Positions 18,107-25,572 of a stretch of DNA of 64,000 nucleotides are shown here, piece after piece. The notes below the pieces were generated by a model that was not told the DNA's origin, made no database searches, and saw nothing but the letters and a program-made list of their open reading frames with translations. Position 1 is the stretch's first letter. Every line of letters starts with the position of its first letter. Source of the stretch: Bacteroidales bacterium. GTDB lineage: Bacteria; Bacteroidota; Bacteroidia; Bacteroidales; UBA932. The stretch is taken from positions 1 through 64,000 of the forward strand of contig SUYN01000013.1 of the NCBI GenBank assembly GCA_015060405.1. The letters run 5' to 3'. The position numbers were made by a program, and so were the translations under genes.

Positions 18107-19237
18107 ATGATCGACAAGATATTGCTATTCCCTTACTGGCTGACGCTCAAGTGCAGGCACTTCCTGTATAATACCGGCATCTTCAAGTCCCATCCCACAG
18201 AAGTCCCTTCAATCTGTGTGGGAAACGTGACTGTCGGAGGAACCGGAAAGACCCCCCACACCGAGATGCTCGTAAGAACCCTTCTTGCAGAAGACGAGTG
18301 GCTGGGGAAAAACATCGCCGTCCTGTCACGAGGCTACAAGAGGAAGAGCAAGGGTTTCCAGCAGGTAGTCGCCGACGGATCCGCTGAATTCTACGGCGAC
18401 GAGCCGATGCAGATAAAGAGGAAATTCCCGCAGGTGACCGTGTGCGTGGACAAGTCAAGGAGGAACGGCTGCCGTTTCCTCTGCAACCCGGAACTTCTCC
18501 AGACATCCAAGAAGGCGCGCAAGTGCCTCGAGAAGGACATTCCCAAGGCTGATGTCATAATCCTGGATGACGCATTCCAGCACAGGGCCATAAAGCCGAC
18601 TCTTTCAATCGTGCTTGTGGACTACAACAGGCCGACTTTCAAGGACTACCTCCTTCCGCTCGGAAGGCTGCGCGACCTGCCTGAAAGGACGGGCGCAGCC
18701 GACATAGTCATAGTGACAAAATGCCCGACCTACATCGACGAAGCCGAAAAAAGCAGATGGGCGGAGAACTTAGGCATAAGGGAGTATGATGCACAGACTT
18801 GTTCCGGCACAAGGAAGAACGGAAGGAAGCAGAGCATATTCTTCACCTGCATAGCCTACGACACCGCCAAGGCCGTGTTCCCTGAAGGAGATTCAAGATA
18901 CCTTTATTCGAAGAGGCTCATCCTCTTCTCCGGAATCGCAAACGATGCTCCACTGAGGAATTATCTCTGCGGAGACTACAAGATCGTGAAGCATTTCAAC
19001 TTCCCCGACCATCACAGATTCTCCCGTGCCGACATGCTTTCTATCAGAGACGCTGCCGACACCTATCCCACAGCCGTGGTCATGACCACCGAAAAGGACT
19101 GCCAGAGGGTAAGGGACTGCAGACACGTCACAGGAGGGCTGAAGCCAAGAATGTTCCATGCCCCGATCAAAGTGGAGTTCCTCTCCGACCAGGACAGGGA
19201 GACATTCAGGTCCACAGTCATTTCTGCTTTGAGATGA
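18107..19237 (+). CDS. lpxK: tetraacyldisaccharide 4'-kinase
   Basis: A 376-residue inner-membrane-associated kinase that phosphorylates the lipid A disaccharide at the 4' position. An N-terminal amphipathic/hydrophobic segment is followed by the P-loop VTVGGTGKTPHTEML (about residues 42-56), ILDDAFQHR and the C-terminal NFPDHHRFS. Its stop overlaps the end of the convergent DAHP synthase gene by 20 bases. Confidence 0.96.
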   Translation: MIDKILLFPYWLTLKCRHFLYNTGIFKSHPTEVPSICVGNVTVGGTGKTPHTEMLVRTLLAEDEWLGKNIAVLSRGYKRKSKGFQQVVADGSAEFYGDEPMQIKRKFPQVTVCVDKSRRNGCRFLCNPELLQTSKKARKCLEKDIPKADVIILDDAFQHRAIKPTLSIVLVDYNRPTFKDYLLPLGRLRDLPERTGAADIVIVTKCPTYIDEAEKSRWAENLGIREYDAQTCSGTRKNGRKQSIFFTCIAYDTAKAVFPEGDSRYLYSKRLILFSGIANDAPLRNYLCGDYKIVKHFNFPDHHRFSRADMLSIRDAADTYPTAVVMTTEKDCQRVRDCRHVTGGLKPRMFHAPIKVEFLSDQDRETFRSTVISALR

Positions 19238-20318
19238 TCTCATTCTGGACATCCACCGAAGCCTCGTGGATGGCCGCAAACAGAGTCTTGAGGAATTTCT
19301 CGGACAGGCCGTACTCCCGGCCCCTCTCTTCCACTTTCGCAAGCACGGCATCCCATCTTGATGTCTGCAGGATTGCGATGTTGTTGTTCTTCTTGTACTC
19401 CCCTATCTGGCCGCTGATCTTCATCCTTGAAGCAAGGGAATAAAGGATGTTCTCATCGATTATGTCGATCTTTGCACGCAGCTGGTCGATGTTGTCCTTC
19501 CACTCGGGAGCATCGGAATCCGAGTCCCTCACAACTATCTGATTGTAAAGCAGGTCTCCGAGCTGATCCGGAGTGAGCTGCTGTCTGGCATCACTGAGCG
19601 CCGCCGACGGATTGCAATGCGACTCGATCATCAGGCCTTCAAATCCGAGGTCGAGCGACCTCTGGCTGATCTCCCGTATGTAATCGCAGCATCCTGCCAT
19701 ATGACTTGGATCCACAAAGAAAGGGATCTCAGGGTAGCGGCTCCTCATTTCGATGGCAGCCTGCCACTGTGGGTCATTCCTGTACTTTATCTTATCGAAT
19801 GTAGAGAATCCCCTGTGGATCACTCCGAGCTTCCGGATTCCCGCCCTGCTCAGGCGCTCCAGGGCGCCGACCCAGAGGTCAAGGTCATGATTGACAGGGT
19901 TCTTCACCATCACAGGAATGTCAGTACCCTTGAGCGCATCCGCAAGTTCCTGCACAAGGAAGGGGTTGGCGGTGGTCCTGGCACCAAGCCAGACGAGGTC
20001 CACGCCGGCCTTGAGACATTCGCGGACATGCCTTTCGCTGGCGACCTCTGTGGATATCTTGAGGCCGTACTCCTGCTTCGCCTTCCGCAGCCACTCCAGT
20101 CCTTGGGTTCCCACGCCTTCAAATGAACCGGGATGCGTCCGGGGTTTCCATATTCCCGCCCTATATACATTTATGCCGATCCTCTTGAGGCCGGCTGCGG
20201 TTTCCATCACCTGCTCTTCGGATTCAGCGCTGCAGGGGCCAGCTATCACGCTCGGCCTCGGCTCCGTGAACATCCCCCATTCATACAAAGGGACTATATC
20301 CATATTCTTTGCTGCCAT
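19218..20318 (-). CDS. bifunctional DAHP synthase / chorismate mutase
   Basis: A 366-residue fusion acting at both ends of aromatic synthesis. Residues 1 to about 265 are a type I-beta (KDO8P-synthase-like) 3-deoxy-7-phosphoheptulonate synthase, with VIAGPCSAESEEQV, YRAGIWKPRTHPGSFEG, PVMVKNPVNHD and FVDPSHMAG. Residues about 275-366 are an AroQ-type chorismate mutase (IDIIDENILYSLASRMKISGQIGEYKKNNN). The first enzyme commits carbon to the shikimate pathway and the second makes prephenate. It is the last gene of the Phe/Tyr operon, 12 bases after tyrA. The mutase domain may serve as the feedback sensor for the synthase, as in related fusions. Confidence 0.94.
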   Translation of the reverse strand: MAAKNMDIVPLYEWGMFTEPRPSVIAGPCSAESEEQVMETAAGLKRIGINVYRAGIWKPRTHPGSFEGVGTQGLEWLRKAKQEYGLKISTEVASERHVRECLKAGVDLVWLGARTTANPFLVQELADALKGTDIPVMVKNPVNHDLDLWVGALERLSRAGIRKLGVIHRGFSTFDKIKYRNDPQWQAAIEMRSRYPEIPFFVDPSHMAGCCDYIREISQRSLDLGFEGLMIESHCNPSAALSDARQQLTPDQLGDLLYNQIVVRDSDSDAPEWKDNIDQLRAKIDIIDENILYSLASRMKISGQIGEYKKNNNIAILQTSRWDAVLAKVEERGREYGLSEKFLKTLFAAIHEASVDVQNEIISKQK

Positions 20319-20330
20319 GTCTGTATATCT

Positions 20331-21182
20331 TTATCTTATTATTCTCCTTATCCTGTTCGCATCCTCGATCAGGCCTCGCACCGCATCCTCGTCCCGCGAC
20401 TCGATGGCCTTCCTGAAAGCCTGCATCTTTTCTATGTATGTGTCCATCACATGCAGTACATTGTCCCTGTTCTGCGAGAGTATCGGGGTCCACATGTCCG
20501 GGCTGCTCTTTGCCAGACGCACAGTGGACGAAAATCCTCCGGATGCAAGGTCAAATATATGCTTCTCATCCTTTTCCTTCTCGAGAACGGTAAGCGCCAG
20601 CGCGAAGGAAGTGACATGAGATATGTGAGACACATATGCAGCATGCACATCATGAGCCGATGAATTCATATATATCACCCTCATGTTCAGGACATCATAT
20701 ATGGCTTCCGCCATCTTTACGGCGTCCGCATCAGACTCCTCCGGATCACAGATTATGCATGCGTGTCCGTCAAAAAGTCCGGCCATCGCCGCCCAGGGGC
20801 CGCTGTATTCGGTTCCGGCCATCGGATGAGTGGACACATAGCGTCTTCTCAAAGGATGGGAAGCCACAGCCGCTGCCAGCTGTTCCTTTGTCGAACATAC
20901 ATCGACCACCACCTTGCTGCCGCTGCCTTCCCCGAAAGAGTCAAGCACTTCCGGCAGGAGATTCACAGCCTGTCCGGCAGGCACAGCCACAATGACCACA
21001 TCACTCCGGCGGATACATTCTTCCATATCCACGACCTCGTCCACCAGGCCGATCTTCAGAGCGGCGGCCGCATTGACCGGCTCCGCCTCAACTCCCAGGA
21101 TCTCCTCAGCGAAGCCCCTGCGTCTAAGATCTACCGCCATCGAGCCCCCGATCAGGCCCAATCCGATTATTCCTGCTTTCAT
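20331..21182 (-). CDS. tyrA: prephenate dehydrogenase
   Basis: A 283-residue NAD(P)-dependent enzyme that makes 4-hydroxyphenylpyruvate for tyrosine. The dinucleotide-binding motif GIIGLGLIGGSMA opens the protein, so the ATG at 21182 must be the start. STHPMAGTEYSG is the prephenate-binding signature. The gene begins 59 bases inside the 3' end of the aminotransferase gene. The domain is single, without ACT or mutase extension. Confidence 0.94.
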   Translation of the reverse strand: MKAGIIGLGLIGGSMAVDLRRRGFAEEILGVEAEPVNAAAALKIGLVDEVVDMEECIRRSDVVIVAVPAGQAVNLLPEVLDSFGEGSGSKVVVDVCSTKEQLAAAVASHPLRRRYVSTHPMAGTEYSGPWAAMAGLFDGHACIICDPEESDADAVKMAEAIYDVLNMRVIYMNSSAHDVHAAYVSHISHVTSFALALTVLEKEKDEKHIFDLASGGFSSTVRLAKSSPDMWTPILSQNRDNVLHVMDTYIEKMQAFRKAIESRDEDAVRGLIEDANRIRRIIR

Positions 21183-22335
21183 ATATCCTCTGCTTTGCTC
21201 TCATTAACACTTCAGGCTTTGCGCACAATGATATCCTGAGATACCTTTCTCCGTTCTTTCCGAAGATGAAACCCGGTGTGATGAACACTCCGGCACCATA
21301 CAGCAGTTCATCCGACATTTCCAGGCCTGTCCCTTCAGGGACCCTTCCCCACAGGAACAGCCCGGTGCTGTCCTTGTCGTAGGTCACACCCATCATATCA
21401 AATATGCTCCCTGCCAGCTCACGCCTTCTGCTGTACTCCTCATTGAGGCCGGCGAACCACCCGGGGCCCTGACGCAGAGCTTCCACCGCCGCCATCTGAA
21501 GAGGCTTGAACATCCCGGAGTCCATCTGGCTCTTGACCTTCAGGATCTGGGTTATCACATCTTCGTGCGCCGCCACCATGCCGATCCTCCATCCGGCCAT
21601 GTTATGAGCCTTGCTGAGAGAATTTATTTCAAGGCAGCAGTCTCTGGCTCCCGGCTGGGCGAGGATGGACAGGGGCCGGTCGTTCAGGATGAAACTGTAC
21701 GGATTGTCATTACATATGAATATGTCATGCCTGCGTCCGAAATCCACAAGAGCCGCATACAGGTCTTCTGACGCCGGAGCGCCTGTCGGCATGTTCGGAT
21801 AGTTCGTCCACATGAGCTTTACCCCTGAAAGGTCCATCTGCTCAAGGGCTTCGAAATCCGGCCACCAGCCGTTGTCCTCCTTCAGGTCATATGCGATTAT
21901 ATCCGCCTCTGCAAGTCTTGTCGCAGAGGAATACACCGGATAGCCGGGATCCGGAACCAGCACCTTGTCACCCTTGTCCAGGAATGCGAGGGATATCAGC
22001 AGGATGGCCTCCTTGGATCCCACAAGAGGCTGGATCTCCGTTGCCGGGTCCAGCTGCACTCCGTACCAGCGTGCATACCAGTCCGCAAACGCCTGTCTGA
22101 GCTCCGGAGTCCCGACATAGCTCTGATAGGCATGATTCCCTTCCCGGGAGGCGCCCTCACACAGGGCTCCGATGGCCTCCGCAGGAGGTGTCCCGTCCGG
22201 GGATCCTATGCCGAGGTTGATCACTGGCTCTTCTCCGGATGCCAGACGCGCCTGATCCATCCCGGAGATCTCCCGTAGCTTCATGGAGAAGTAGTACTCC
22301 TTTACGGTCTCTGTCCTTTTTGCCGGTCTTATCAT
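21124..22335 (-). CDS. class I/II aminotransferase of the Phe/Tyr operon
   Basis: A 403-residue PLP-dependent aminotransferase of fold type I. The PLP lysine lies in INSLSKAHNMAGWRIGM and the PLP-binding Asn/Asp region in WTNYPNMPTGA and FICNDNPYSF. Within this operon it most likely transaminates phenylpyruvate and 4-hydroxyphenylpyruvate to Phe and Tyr. Its C-terminal codons overlap tyrA by 59 bases in another frame, implying coupling. The start is ATG at 22335; pheA ends 9 bases upstream. Confidence 0.88.
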   Translation of the reverse strand: MIRPAKRTETVKEYYFSMKLREISGMDQARLASGEEPVINLGIGSPDGTPPAEAIGALCEGASREGNHAYQSYVGTPELRQAFADWYARWYGVQLDPATEIQPLVGSKEAILLISLAFLDKGDKVLVPDPGYPVYSSATRLAEADIIAYDLKEDNGWWPDFEALEQMDLSGVKLMWTNYPNMPTGAPASEDLYAALVDFGRRHDIFICNDNPYSFILNDRPLSILAQPGARDCCLEINSLSKAHNMAGWRIGMVAAHEDVITQILKVKSQMDSGMFKPLQMAAVEALRQGPGWFAGLNEEYSRRRELAGSIFDMMGVTYDKDSTGLFLWGRVPEGTGLEMSDELLYGAGVFITPGFIFGKNGERYLRISLCAKPEVLMRAKQRIYESRNNRIGPDRGLDGGRS

Positions 22336-22344
22336 AATCTGACT

Positions 22345-23175
22345 TTATATAGATGCCACATATTCACCAAGGATGGTGAGGTCCTCCATCAGCGGGCGCA
22401 CTGCCGCCAGTGCCTGTCCGTAACGCCGGTAGTCCCGGAACTTTATATCCACATAGAAGAAGTACTGCCATTCCTGTCCCGGAATAGGAAGCGACTGGAT
22501 CCTGGTCAGGTTCATCCCGTAGAATGAGAGGATGGTCAGGACATGTGCAAGGGATCCGGGAGTATGGGACAGAGTGAAGCACATCGAAGCCTTGTCCACC
22601 TTTGCAGTGTCGACCTGGAGAGAATCGTCAAGGACCAGGAATCTCGTGAAGTTCTGCTTATAGGTCTCTATGCTCTCGGCCAGCACCTCCAGTCCATATA
22701 AGTCCGCCGCTAAAGAAGACGCCACGGCTCCAACGCCATGCAGGTCTTCCGCCGCTACCTCGGCAGCACTCTTCGCCGTGTCCTCGGACTCCACGAGCCT
22801 TATCCAAGGATAGTCCTTGAAGAATTCTCGGGTCTGGTTTATTGCCATGTAGTGGGTGCGCACTTCCTTTATATCCTCAATCTTCTGGCCGGGGAGGGCC
22901 ATGAGGTTCTGCTGGATGCGAAGGAACACCTCTCCCTTTATCTTGCGGTCATACTTGCGCAGAAGTTCGAAATTGGGGAGCAGACCACCTGAAACGGTGT
23001 TTTCTATGGCCATCACAGCCGCATCCGCCTTTCCTGAATCCATGCTCCTGTACAGGTCCTCGAATGTCGAGCACTCGACTATATCCGGTACAATATGGGA
23101 GTCACCGTCATAGAACAGACGCGCCGCCTGCTCGTGAAAACATCCCTTGACACCTTGAACAGCTACCTTCTTCAT
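22345..23175 (-). CDS. pheA: prephenate dehydratase with ACT domain
   Basis: A 276-residue enzyme converting prephenate to phenylpyruvate. The PDT domain covers about residues 1-180 (VAVQGVKGCFHEQAA, AVMAIENTVSGGLLPN, GVGAVASSLAADLYGL). The ACT domain covers about 195-275 (LSHTPGSLAHVLTILSFYGMNLTRIQSLP) and is the usual site of Phe feedback. The ATG at 23175 starts immediately at the domain; an upstream in-frame extension to 23247 would run through the terminator hairpin and is rejected. First structural gene of the operon and downstream of a Phe/Tyr leader peptide. Confidence 0.95.
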   Translation of the reverse strand: MKKVAVQGVKGCFHEQAARLFYDGDSHIVPDIVECSTFEDLYRSMDSGKADAAVMAIENTVSGGLLPNFELLRKYDRKIKGEVFLRIQQNLMALPGQKIEDIKEVRTHYMAINQTREFFKDYPWIRLVESEDTAKSAAEVAAEDLHGVGAVASSLAADLYGLEVLAESIETYKQNFTRFLVLDDSLQVDTAKVDKASMCFTLSHTPGSLAHVLTILSFYGMNLTRIQSLPIPGQEWQYFFYVDIKFRDYRRYGQALAAVRPLMEDLTILGEYVASI

Positions 23176-23195
23176 AATCCGTCTTATATAAAAAA

Positions 23196-23219
23196 GCTGC
23201 CCGGCACACACCGGACAGC
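23196..23219 (-). terminator. attenuator terminator upstream of pheA
   Basis: On the minus strand GCTGTCCGG, loop TGTGTG, CCGGGCAGC makes a 9-bp stem with one U-G pair and is followed by six T (23195-23190). It lies between the leader peptide and pheA, the position of a regulatory premature terminator. Confidence 0.85.
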
Positions 23220-23302
23220 ATAAATCAAATTCTATATGATCCGACACGCAGCATCCGGTCTATCCCCTTTTCTGGAAATAGAAGCTATAAAAACCGAAGC
23301 TG
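23210..23302 (-). promoter_or_regulatory. competing antiterminator and anti-antiterminator segments
   Basis: Segment 1 (CAGCTTCGG, 23302-23294) lies inside the leader peptide's codons and can pair with segment 2 (CCGGATGCTG, 23258-23249). Segment 2 (ACCGGATG, from 23259) can instead pair with segment 3 (the left arm of the terminator, TCCGGT at 23215-23210), about 8 pairs including two G-U. A ribosome stalled on Phe/Tyr codons would cover segment 1 and favour read-through. The pairing is read by eye, not folded. Confidence 0.65.
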
Positions 23303-23322
23303 CTAAATCGATAAGTTCCCAT
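23260..23322 (-). CDS. Phe/Tyr-rich leader peptide of the pheA operon
   Basis: A 20-codon open frame reads MGTYRFSSFGFYSFYFQKRG then TAG. Eight of 20 residues are Phe (5) or Tyr (3), and residues 9-16 alone hold 4 Phe and 2 Tyr. It begins about 9 bases after the promoter -7 element and ends before the competing hairpins. This is the design of enterobacterial pheL, though the peptide itself is unrelated. Translation would sense charged tRNA-Phe and tRNA-Tyr, the two end products of the operon. Too short for ordinary gene finders. Confidence 0.85.
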   Translation of the reverse strand: MGTYRFSSFGFYSFYFQKRG

Positions 23323-23330
23323 AACGGTCA

Positions 23331-23338
23331 CAAATATA
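23331..23338 (-). promoter_or_regulatory. promoter -7 element of the Phe/Tyr operon
   Basis: On the minus strand TATATTTG (23338 to 23331) matches TAnnTTTG. A weak -33 (GTTTAG) overlaps the frr stop codon about 18 bases upstream. The predicted start point is only a few bases before the leader peptide ATG at 23322. Confidence 0.65.
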
Positions 23339-23351
23339 GAAAAAAATCTGA

Positions 23352-23915
23352 CTAAACTGTCATGATTTCCTTTTCTTTTACAGTCACAAGCTCATCAACC
23401 TTCTTTGAGAAAGCGTCAGTCTCCTTCTGGACGAGCTGTTCGTACTCTTTCTGGAGGTCATCAGGCATGCCTTCCTTATTGGCCTTCTTGAGCTGCTCGA
23501 TTGCATCACGACGTGCGTTGCGGACGCTTACCTTTGCATTCTCGCCGGCAGCCTTTGCCCTCTTGATGAGTTCCTTACGGCGTTCCTCTGTAAGAGGCGG
23601 CACTGTGCAGCGGATGGCCTCACCGTTGTTTGAAGGAGTAAGTCCCACGTTTGCATCGAGGATAGCCTTCTCGATGAGAGGGATCATCTTCTTCTCCCAT
23701 GGCTGGATCAGAAGGGTCTTCGCATCAGGAGTAGTCACGGATGCAACCTGAGGGACAGGTGTAGGGCTGCCATAGTAGTCAACCATCACATTGTTGAAGA
23801 TCAACGGGTTCGCCTTACCTGCGCGATATGTCTTGAGATCCTCTTCGAGGTGGTGGACAGCGTTACCCATCTTATCTTTGGCACCTGCCAGAATTTCTTT
23901 TGCTTTTGTAATCAT
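23352..23915 (-). CDS. frr: ribosome recycling factor
   Basis: A 187-residue protein that splits post-termination ribosomes together with EF-G. The typical pattern includes LKTYRAGKANPLIFNNVMVDYYGSPTPVPQVASV and the C-terminal helix pair. The length is the family norm. It lies 24 bases downstream of pyrH, the common pyrH-frr order. Confidence 0.98.
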   Translation of the reverse strand: MITKAKEILAGAKDKMGNAVHHLEEDLKTYRAGKANPLIFNNVMVDYYGSPTPVPQVASVTTPDAKTLLIQPWEKKMIPLIEKAILDANVGLTPSNNGEAIRCTVPPLTEERRKELIKRAKAAGENAKVSVRNARRDAIEQLKKANKEGMPDDLQKEYEQLVQKETDAFSKKVDELVTVKEKEIMTV

Positions 23916-23939
23916 AATATTGTGGTGTTAGAATTATCA

Positions 23940-24650
23940 CTATACGTGTACCAGAGTACCCACCTTCCCGCCTTTTACCAGCCTGGTGAGGTTACCCTTG
24001 GAGTTCATGTCGAAGACTATGATAGGCATGTTTCCTTCTCGGCAGAGGGCGAAGGCCGTCTGGTCCATCACCTTGAGTCTGTCCTCTATGGCCTTGTCGA
24101 ATGTCAGTTCTTCGTACCTGACCGCTGTCGGGTCCTTCTCCGGATCCGCAGTGTAGACTCCGTCTACCCTGGTGCCTTTGAGAAGGGCGTCAGCACCGAT
24201 CTCAAGAGCGCGGAGGGCCGCACCTGAATCTGTAGTGAAATACGGGTTGCCAGTGCCTCCTGCGATGAGCGCCACGCCACCTTTTTCCATGACAGCCACA
24301 GCGTCGTCCCTCATGTAGTACCTTGCCACAGGCATCATCGGAGTCGCAGTGAAGACTTCAGCTTCGACACCGGCCGAACGGATGGCCATTGCAAGACCGA
24401 GAGAGTTGATCACGGTCGCAAGCATTCCCATCTTGTCTCCGTTCACCCTGTCAAATCCCTTGCCGACACCCTGAAGACCTCTGAAGATGTTGCCTCCGCC
24501 TATCACGATGGCAACCTGAAGTCCGTTTCTGACAGCCTCGGCCACCTCTTCGGCATAAGCCGCAAGCCAATTCTCATCAATTCCCTTTCCGGCAGGGCCT
24601 CCAAGACTCTCGCCGCTCAATTTCAATAAAACTCGCTTATAAGCACCCAT
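23940..24650 (-). CDS. pyrH: UMP kinase
   Basis: A 236-residue amino-acid-kinase-fold enzyme that phosphorylates UMP to UDP. Motifs are RVLLKLSGESLGG at the N-terminus, VAIVIGGGNIFRG, and VALIAGGTGNPYFTTDSGAALRA. The ATG at 24650 is chosen over a TTG six codons upstream, since the conserved sequence begins right after it. Cotranscribed with frr. Confidence 0.97.
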   Translation of the reverse strand: MGAYKRVLLKLSGESLGGPAGKGIDENWLAAYAEEVAEAVRNGLQVAIVIGGGNIFRGLQGVGKGFDRVNGDKMGMLATVINSLGLAMAIRSAGVEAEVFTATPMMPVARYYMRDDAVAVMEKGGVALIAGGTGNPYFTTDSGAALRALEIGADALLKGTRVDGVYTADPEKDPTAVRYEELTFDKAIEDRLKVMDQTAFALCREGNMPIIVFDMNSKGNLTRLVKGGKVGTLVHV

Positions 24651-24720
24651 ATACGTAATTGTTTCCAAAATTCAAGCAAACAAAAATATCGAATTATTAT
24701 GAAACTTCCAAGAAAGAATA

Positions 24721-24728
24721 TATCTTTG
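24721..24728 (+). promoter_or_regulatory. promoter -7 element for the cytochrome b gene
   Basis: TATCTTTG, exact match, 56 bases before the ATG at 24785; divergent from pyrH. Confidence 0.6.
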
Positions 24729-24784
24729 CAAGACATAACGGCATATTCTGACTGAATATTAACTACAAAAGATTATAAACTATT

Positions 24785-25498
24785 ATGGCACTTTCTTCAA
24801 TTACCAAGAAGCTTATCATGAGCATAAGCGGCCTTTTCCTCATTCTTTTCCTTCTTCTTCACACGACCATCAACTTCTTCGCTGTGATCGATGTGATCGG
24901 TAACAACACATGGGGCGCACCGGCAGGTGAAGGCTGGTATGCAAGCGGATGCTGGTTCATGGCAACTCCTGTAATCGACATCATGGTACCTGTCCTCGCT
25001 CTCGGATTCATCGTACACATCGTATACGCAGGTATCCTTTCATACGGAAACATGAAGGCACGCGGTCCTCAGCGCTATGCTGTGGCTCACAAGGGCAAGG
25101 CTGAATCTTGGGCATCAAAGAATATGCTTGTTCTCGGTGTGATAGTACTCGGATTCATCGCATTCCACATGTCACACTTCTGGGCAGAGATGCAGTATGT
25201 AGAGTGGTTCAAGGGTGAGCATGTAGCTCCAGAATCAGTGTACGCGCTCATGGAGCTCACATTCGGCAACATCTGGATGGTGATCATCTACATCGTATGG
25301 TTCGCAGCCCTCTGGTTCCACCTCACCCACGGTTTCTGGAGCGCATTCCAGTCAATCGGATGGAGCAACAAAGTATGGGAGAAGAGACTCATGTGCATCG
25401 GCAACATCTTCGCAACCCTCATCTGCGCATGCCTCACAATCACAGCGATCGTCGGCTATCTCGTAGCTCACGACATCATCCCTGGCGGAGTTCTTTAA
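24785..25498 (+). CDS. succinate dehydrogenase / fumarate reductase cytochrome b subunit
   Basis: A 237-residue membrane anchor with five hydrophobic helices and conserved haem-ligand histidines (LLLHTTINFF, FIVHIVYAG, FIAFHMSHFW, LWFHLTHGFWSA). It binds haem b, passes electrons between menaquinone and the flavoprotein, and belongs to the Bacteroidota-type complex used for fumarate respiration. In relatives the flavoprotein and iron-sulfur genes follow immediately; here a terminator and an opposing gene follow, so this subunit is alone in the window. Confidence 0.92.
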   Translation: MALSSITKKLIMSISGLFLILFLLLHTTINFFAVIDVIGNNTWGAPAGEGWYASGCWFMATPVIDIMVPVLALGFIVHIVYAGILSYGNMKARGPQRYAVAHKGKAESWASKNMLVLGVIVLGFIAFHMSHFWAEMQYVEWFKGEHVAPESVYALMELTFGNIWMVIIYIVWFAALWFHLTHGFWSAFQSIGWSNKVWEKRLMCIGNIFATLICACLTITAIVGYLVAHDIIPGGVL

Positions 25499-25517
25499 TC
25501 AAGAATCATCATAACAT

Positions 25518-25549
25518 AAAAGCAGGCTTCAGTGACGGAGCCTGCTTTT
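25518..25549. terminator. intrinsic terminator after the cytochrome b gene
   Basis: AAAAGCAGGCT (25518-25528) pairs with AGCCTGCTTTT (25539-25549), followed by TGTTTTT. It lies between convergent genes and can serve both strands. Confidence 0.85.
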
Positions 25550-25572
25550 TGTTTTTACTATCTGAACCTTCT

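Noticed and set aside
23176..23247. Upstream extension of pheA by 24 codons
   Set aside because: It would run through the attenuator terminator and its T run; the dehydratase domain starts at 23175.
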